From assembly GCA_947454215.1 (NCBI GenBank), contig CANGJN010000018.1, positions 1 to 8,273 on the forward strand: DNA of 8,273 nt, written 5' to 3'. The notes beneath the pieces are model-generated. The model saw only the letters and a list, made by a program, of their open reading frames with translations. It searched no databases and was not told the DNA's origin. The position numbers and the translations under genes are program-made. The stretch's first letter is position 1; the number at the start of each line of letters is the position of its first letter. Shown here piece by piece: positions 4,657 to 8,273 of the stretch. The stretch comes from Neisseriaceae bacterium (lineage in GTDB: Bacteria > Pseudomonadota > Gammaproteobacteria > Burkholderiales > UBA11063).

Positions 4657-7335
4657 ATGCAAAAAAAAAATATGCTATTAATTGACGGATCTTCATTTAT
4701 TTTCAGAGCATTTTATGCTTTACCACATTTAAAAACATCTTATGGGTTTCCGACCGGTGCAATTAGGGGAACCTTTAATATGATAAATAATTTACAAAAA
4801 AAATATAATTTTCAGCATTGTGTTTGTGTTTTTGACTCTAAAGGAAAAACCTGCCGTCATGAAATTTTTCCAGATTATAAAGCTAATAGACGAAGTGTTC
4901 CTGAAGAATTATCTCTTCAATTTGATTCAATATATAGTATTATTAAGGCAATGGGTATACCCGTAATTAGTAAATTAGGTATTGAGGCAGATGATATTAT
5001 TGGAACAATTGCATTAAATAGTAAAAAAAAAGATTTTAAAGTAATAATTGCTACTGGAGATAAAGATTTTGCTCAATTAGTAGATGAGGATATTGTTATT
5101 ATAAACACTATGTTAGATGAGATGCTAGATATTGAAGGGGTAAATAAAAAATTTGGAGTTTATCCATCTCAAATTGTTGATTATTTAACATTAGTAGGAG
5201 ATAAGGCAGATAACATTCCTGGAGTTTATGGTTGTGGTGAAAAAACTGCCTCAAAATGGTTGAAGGAGTTTAAAAACATAGAAAACTTATTGACCAATGT
5301 CGAACAATTAAAAGGTGTTATTGCTGAAAATCTTAAAAAATCCTTAGATTGGATACATTTGTCTAAACAACTTGTAACTATAAATACTAAAATTAAATTA
5401 GATGAATTAGATTTAAATGATACAGATAATTTTATTTGTTCTCCACAAAATAATAAACAGTTAGTAGATTACTTTAAAAAATTTGAGTTTAATTCTTTAC
5501 TTTCTAAATTAGATAATGTTAATATTCATCAAGAAGACTTGCTCACAGATACTAAAGAATATGAATACGTAAAAATTATTGATCTTAATCATTTTAAAGA
5601 TTTTATTTCCTATGTTCAAGAGTTAAAAGAAACTATTTCAATTGTATTTATTTTAAATGAATATATCAGGATAGATTCATTTAAAATTTTAGCTATTGGC
5701 ATCAAGGATCAGGTTTTTATATTTGAGGAGATCGATTTAATAATGATTTCAGATTATGATAATTTGATAGATCAATTGAAAAGGTTACTACTAAGTGATA
5801 ATCCCAAAATATTGCTTAACTTTAAAGAAACTCTTAAAATATTAGATCGGTTTAATTTAGATATATCCAATGTAGTAGGAGATTTAATTTTATCTCATTA
5901 TATAAAAAATTCTAAATTCAATCACTCTCTTTCCTCAATTTACAATGAATATTTAAATTTAACTATTATTGATATCCCAGATTTATTTACATATAATAAA
6001 AATAGTCAATGGGTTAAAAGTAATAAGAATCAAATTATTCAGAATACATTAATAATTATTCAAAACATTATAAAAATTGAAAAATTAATTACTGACTCAC
6101 TTACATCAAATGAATTGAAAATATATAGAGAATTAGAATTGCCTCTTTCTAGGGTATTATTTGATATCGAAAAAACTGGTTTTAAAATAAATAAAATAGA
6201 ATTTAAGGAATTACAGATAGAATTAGAATTATTGCTTAAAAGTATAGAAGATAAAATATTTGGTCTGACTAAATTTTTATTTAATATTAATTCTCCGAAA
6301 CAATTACAGAGTGTATTATTTGATGATTTAAAACTACCTACTGCTAGTATTAAAAAAAATAAAAATGGGTTCTCTACCGATGAGGATTCATTGTTAATTT
6401 TAAAAAATCAAGGGTTTCTAATTGCAGAATATTTATTAGAATACCGTAACCTAAATAAATTGTTAAATACTTATATTACTAAAATACCATTATTAGCTGA
6501 TAGTGATAGTAGAGTTCACACTACATTTGAACAAACAGTTGTTGCTAGTGGTAGACTATCATCCAAAGATCCAAATTTACAAAATATACCGATTAAAAAT
6601 GCATTATCTAGAAGAATTAGACAATGTTTTATTGCTAAAAGTGGACATAAATTAGTAGCATTAGATTATTCACAGATTGAACTTCGAATTTTAGCACATT
6701 ATTCTAAAGATCAAAATCTCATACAAGCATTTAATAACGGATTAGATATACATTTATTAACTGCAAGTAGTATTTTTAGTAAAGAAATTAGTGAGATAAG
6801 TGATCAAGAAAGACAATTTGCTAAAATGATAAATTTTTCAATAATCTATGGTAAAACAGTTTTTGGATTGTCTCAAGAATTAAGCATAGATCGAACAACT
6901 GCAAAGAAATATATAGATTCATATTTTGCAAACTATCCTAAAATCCAATTGTATTTTGATAATATAAAAGATTCTGCCCATTCAAACAAATTTGTAGAAA
7001 CTATTTTGGGAAGAAGAGTTTATTTGGACAGTATTGATTCTAAAAATAGGTTTATTAGAGAAATGGAGGAGAGAGTAGCTATTAATTCACCAATGCAAGG
7101 AACATCTGCTGATATTATTAAAGTTGCAATGGTAAATATTTATGAATACTTAAATAAAAATAACTTTAAAACAAAAATTGTTTTACAGGTTCATGATGAA
7201 CTTATATTTGAGTCGCCTAATGAAGAAGTTGAATTAATTTTACCTGAGATTATAAATATAATGGAAAACTCAATAAAATTGATTGTGCAAATGAAGGTAA
7301 ATTTTAAAATAGGGGAGAATTGGAGTGAAATATAG
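4657..7335 (+). CDS. polA: DNA polymerase I, proofreading site degenerate
   Basis: This enzyme fills gaps in excision repair and removes RNA primers from Okazaki fragments. It has 892 residues (E. coli 928). The 5' nuclease domain (about 1-290) is intact: Asp10 in LLIDGSS, Asp60 in VFDSKGK, EADD 110-113, TGDKD 133-137, VGD 180-182, and the helix-hairpin region DNIPG...GCGEKTA (185-198). The middle domain (about 300-490) keeps the fold length but lacks the 3'-5' exonuclease metal ligands. The expected DxE is replaced around VFILNEY (330-336), the second Asp aligns with Thr392 in NFKETL, and the YxxxD motif is absent around 460-475. The polymerase domain has motif A ALDYSQIELR (Asp670), motif B RQFAKMINFSIIYG (Arg719, Lys723, Phe727, Tyr731), where Ser728 replaces the common Gly, and motif C VHDE (Asp847). 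A weak AAAGA precedes the ATG. A second in-frame ATG (4672) follows a run of ten A. Its end overlaps aroE by 11 bases. Confidence 0.96.
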   Translation: MQKKNMLLIDGSSFIFRAFYALPHLKTSYGFPTGAIRGTFNMINNLQKKYNFQHCVCVFDSKGKTCRHEIFPDYKANRRSVPEELSLQFDSIYSIIKAMGIPVISKLGIEADDIIGTIALNSKKKDFKVIIATGDKDFAQLVDEDIVIINTMLDEMLDIEGVNKKFGVYPSQIVDYLTLVGDKADNIPGVYGCGEKTASKWLKEFKNIENLLTNVEQLKGVIAENLKKSLDWIHLSKQLVTINTKIKLDELDLNDTDNFICSPQNNKQLVDYFKKFEFNSLLSKLDNVNIHQEDLLTDTKEYEYVKIIDLNHFKDFISYVQELKETISIVFILNEYIRIDSFKILAIGIKDQVFIFEEIDLIMISDYDNLIDQLKRLLLSDNPKILLNFKETLKILDRFNLDISNVVGDLILSHYIKNSKFNHSLSSIYNEYLNLTIIDIPDLFTYNKNSQWVKSNKNQIIQNTLIIIQNIIKIEKLITDSLTSNELKIYRELELPLSRVLFDIEKTGFKINKIEFKELQIELELLLKSIEDKIFGLTKFLFNINSPKQLQSVLFDDLKLPTASIKKNKNGFSTDEDSLLILKNQGFLIAEYLLEYRNLNKLLNTYITKIPLLADSDSRVHTTFEQTVVASGRLSSKDPNLQNIPIKNALSRRIRQCFIAKSGHKLVALDYSQIELRILAHYSKDQNLIQAFNNGLDIHLLTASSIFSKEISEISDQERQFAKMINFSIIYGKTVFGLSQELSIDRTTAKKYIDSYFANYPKIQLYFDNIKDSAHSNKFVETILGRRVYLDSIDSKNRFIREMEERVAINSPMQGTSADIIKVAMVNIYEYLNKNNFKTKIVLQVHDELIFESPNEEVELILPEIINIMENSIKLIVQMKVNFKIGENWSEI
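7311..7318 (+). promoter_or_regulatory. Ribosome-binding site for aroE inside the 3' end of polA
   Basis: AGGGGAGA lies within the last codons of polA, about seven or eight bases before the GTG at 7325. It supports GTG as the aroE start and suggests that aroE translation is coupled to polA translation. Confidence 0.65.
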
Positions 7336-8119
7336 TTTGGCAGTTTTTGGCAACCCGATAGAACACAGTTTATCGCCACTGGTTTTTTCATATTTTGCCA
7401 AACAGTTTAATATAAATTTAACTTATGAAAAAATATTAGCACAAAATACGGAAGATTTTAATCATAAAGTGACTGAATTTTTTAATAATAATGGATTGTC
7501 AATAAATATTACTAGTCCGTTTAAAATTAATGCCTTTGATTTTTCAGAACATAAAACTATAAGGGCTAAGTTTTGTAAAGCATCAAATTTTATATATAAA
7601 AATAATAGTGATAATTTAATTGTTGATACTACTGATGGGTTAGGATTAGTAAAAGATTTAGAGATAAATTTAAAATACTGTTTTAATAATAAAAGGGTTT
7701 TAATAATTGGAAGCGGGGCAGTGGTCCATTCAATATTATTAGATATTATTGTTAAAAATCCAAATAAAATCAATGTATTAGCTAGAGATAAAAATAAATT
7801 AAATATTATTATTAATAAGTTTTTTATTGATACTTTTAATGAGAGTGATGAATACGATTTAATAATTAATACCACACCAAATAATGAAGATAATGCTATG
7901 TTTGATAAAATAAAATTACTAACAAATGAGACATTAAGTTATGATTTATCTTATTCAAAAAATAGTTTATTTTTGAAAAAAATGTATAAATTAAACAAAA
8001 ATATTCAATGTGCAAATGGAATTGGTATGTTGGTAGAGCAAGCCGCAGTTTGCTTTAAAACTTTATTTAATCTTGATCCTGATACCAAAAGAGTTATTGA
8101 GATTTTAAAAAGTATTTGA
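7325..8119 (+). CDS. aroE: Shikimate dehydrogenase (divergent)
   Basis: AroE reduces 3-dehydroshikimate to shikimate with NADPH, on the route to aromatic amino acids and folate. It is 264 residues (E. coli 272) and starts at GTG, overlapping the polA stop by 11 bases, so the two are likely co-transcribed. The substrate side is well kept: GNPIEHSLSP (9-18) with Ser15 and Ser17, NITSPFK (61-67) with the catalytic Lys67, ASNFI around Asn88, and DTTDG (101-105) with the catalytic Asp104. DLIINTTPN (178-186), YDLSYSK (206-212) and the C-terminal NGIGMLVEQAA (231-241) are also family marks. The nucleotide side is weaker. The usual GxGG loop reads GSGAVVHS (129-136), so the last Gly is lost. The NRT motif that recognises the NADP phosphate is reduced to ARDKNK (153-158), still with basic residues. 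The enzyme is probably functional but divergent; a relaxed cofactor preference is possible. Confidence 0.93.
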   Translation: MKYSLAVFGNPIEHSLSPLVFSYFAKQFNINLTYEKILAQNTEDFNHKVTEFFNNNGLSINITSPFKINAFDFSEHKTIRAKFCKASNFIYKNNSDNLIVDTTDGLGLVKDLEINLKYCFNNKRVLIIGSGAVVHSILLDIIVKNPNKINVLARDKNKLNIIINKFFIDTFNESDEYDLIINTTPNNEDNAMFDKIKLLTNETLSYDLSYSKNSLFLKKMYKLNKNIQCANGIGMLVEQAAVCFKTLFNLDPDTKRVIEILKSI

Positions 8120-8179
8120 TGTTAAAATATGAGATCAGCAAAATGTACATTTTGAATAATATTCCAATTTGTTTAATTA

Positions 8180-8215
8180 AACTATACCCAAGTTCACATG
8201 TTTTTAAAAAAACAC
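8180..8215. terminator. Weak A/T-rich inverted repeat between aroE and the right-hand end
   Basis: GTTTTT followed shortly by AAAAAAAC can form a short hairpin, mostly A-T pairs closed by one G-C, within an intergenic segment that may separate convergent genes. It could end transcription weakly in both directions. The stem is poor, so the call is tentative. Confidence 0.2.
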
Positions 8216-8230
8216 AAGTAATACAGTAGC

Positions 8231-8273
8231 TTATTTTTTAAAAAATGCAAATTCGGGTACTACATCTTTTGAC
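8231..8273 (-). CDS. Possible 3' end of a convergent gene running off the right edge
   Basis: On the minus strand the frame enters from the right edge and reads SKDVVPEFAFFKK before a TAA at 8233-8231. The codons for Asp, Val, Pro, Glu and Ala are less A/T-driven than the surrounding spacer and look like a real protein C-terminus. Thirteen codons are too few to name a family or to exclude chance. If real, it faces aroE tail to tail, with about 110 bases between the stops. Confidence 0.3.
   Translation of the reverse strand, partial: SKDVVPEFAFFKK

Noticed and set aside
7191..7391. 66-codon minus-strand ORF across the polA-aroE junction
   Set aside because: It overlaps two supported genes on the opposite strand, with no family motif or translation signal.
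7462..7875. 137-codon minus-strand ORF inside aroE
   Set aside because: It is antisense to a clear aroE. Its Ile/Leu/Ser/Lys-rich translation is what the reverse complement of A/T-rich codons gives.

Overview
The window looks like a piece of a very AT-rich chromosome (roughly a quarter G+C, judged by eye). It is probably from a host-associated gammaproteobacterium with a reducing genome. The hints are the proteobacterial style of GalE, PolA and AroE, strong A/T codon bias with Asn/Lys/Ile-rich proteins, and long non-coding gaps that seem to hold gene debris. The lineage is an inference from protein style and cannot be fixed from the sequence alone.

Layout, left to right. Positions 1-705 hold the 3' part of an unrecognised plus-strand gene that runs off the left edge. 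Positions 706-1756 are about 1 kb without an intact gene. This gap contains a 28-codon lipoprotein-like ORF directly behind the first gene, other signal-peptide-like scraps, and a 39-codon ORF with a good ribosome-binding site. A complete galE (UDP-glucose 4-epimerase) follows at 1757-2767. A second gap (2768-3498) holds a probable frameshifted relic of a secreted protein at 3058-3331. At 3499-4566 lies an exported TIM-barrel, glycoside-hydrolase-like protein of a poorly characterised family. A 90-bp spacer leads to polA (4657-7335), whose stop overlaps the GTG start of aroE (7325-8119). The last 154 bp may hold the 3' end of a convergent minus-strand gene.

The genes do not form one pathway. 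GalE would supply UDP-galactose for surface glycans, and the glycosidase-like protein would act outside the cytoplasm. The polA-aroE pair is a housekeeping unit (DNA repair and Okazaki fragment processing; shikimate pathway). Points worth a second look are the exported glycosidase-like protein, a PolA whose proofreading site has lost its metal ligands, an AroE with a degraded NADP-binding loop, and the gene debris in the gaps. I found no CRISPR array, tRNA, rRNA or intact mobile element, and no convincing new multi-gene system.
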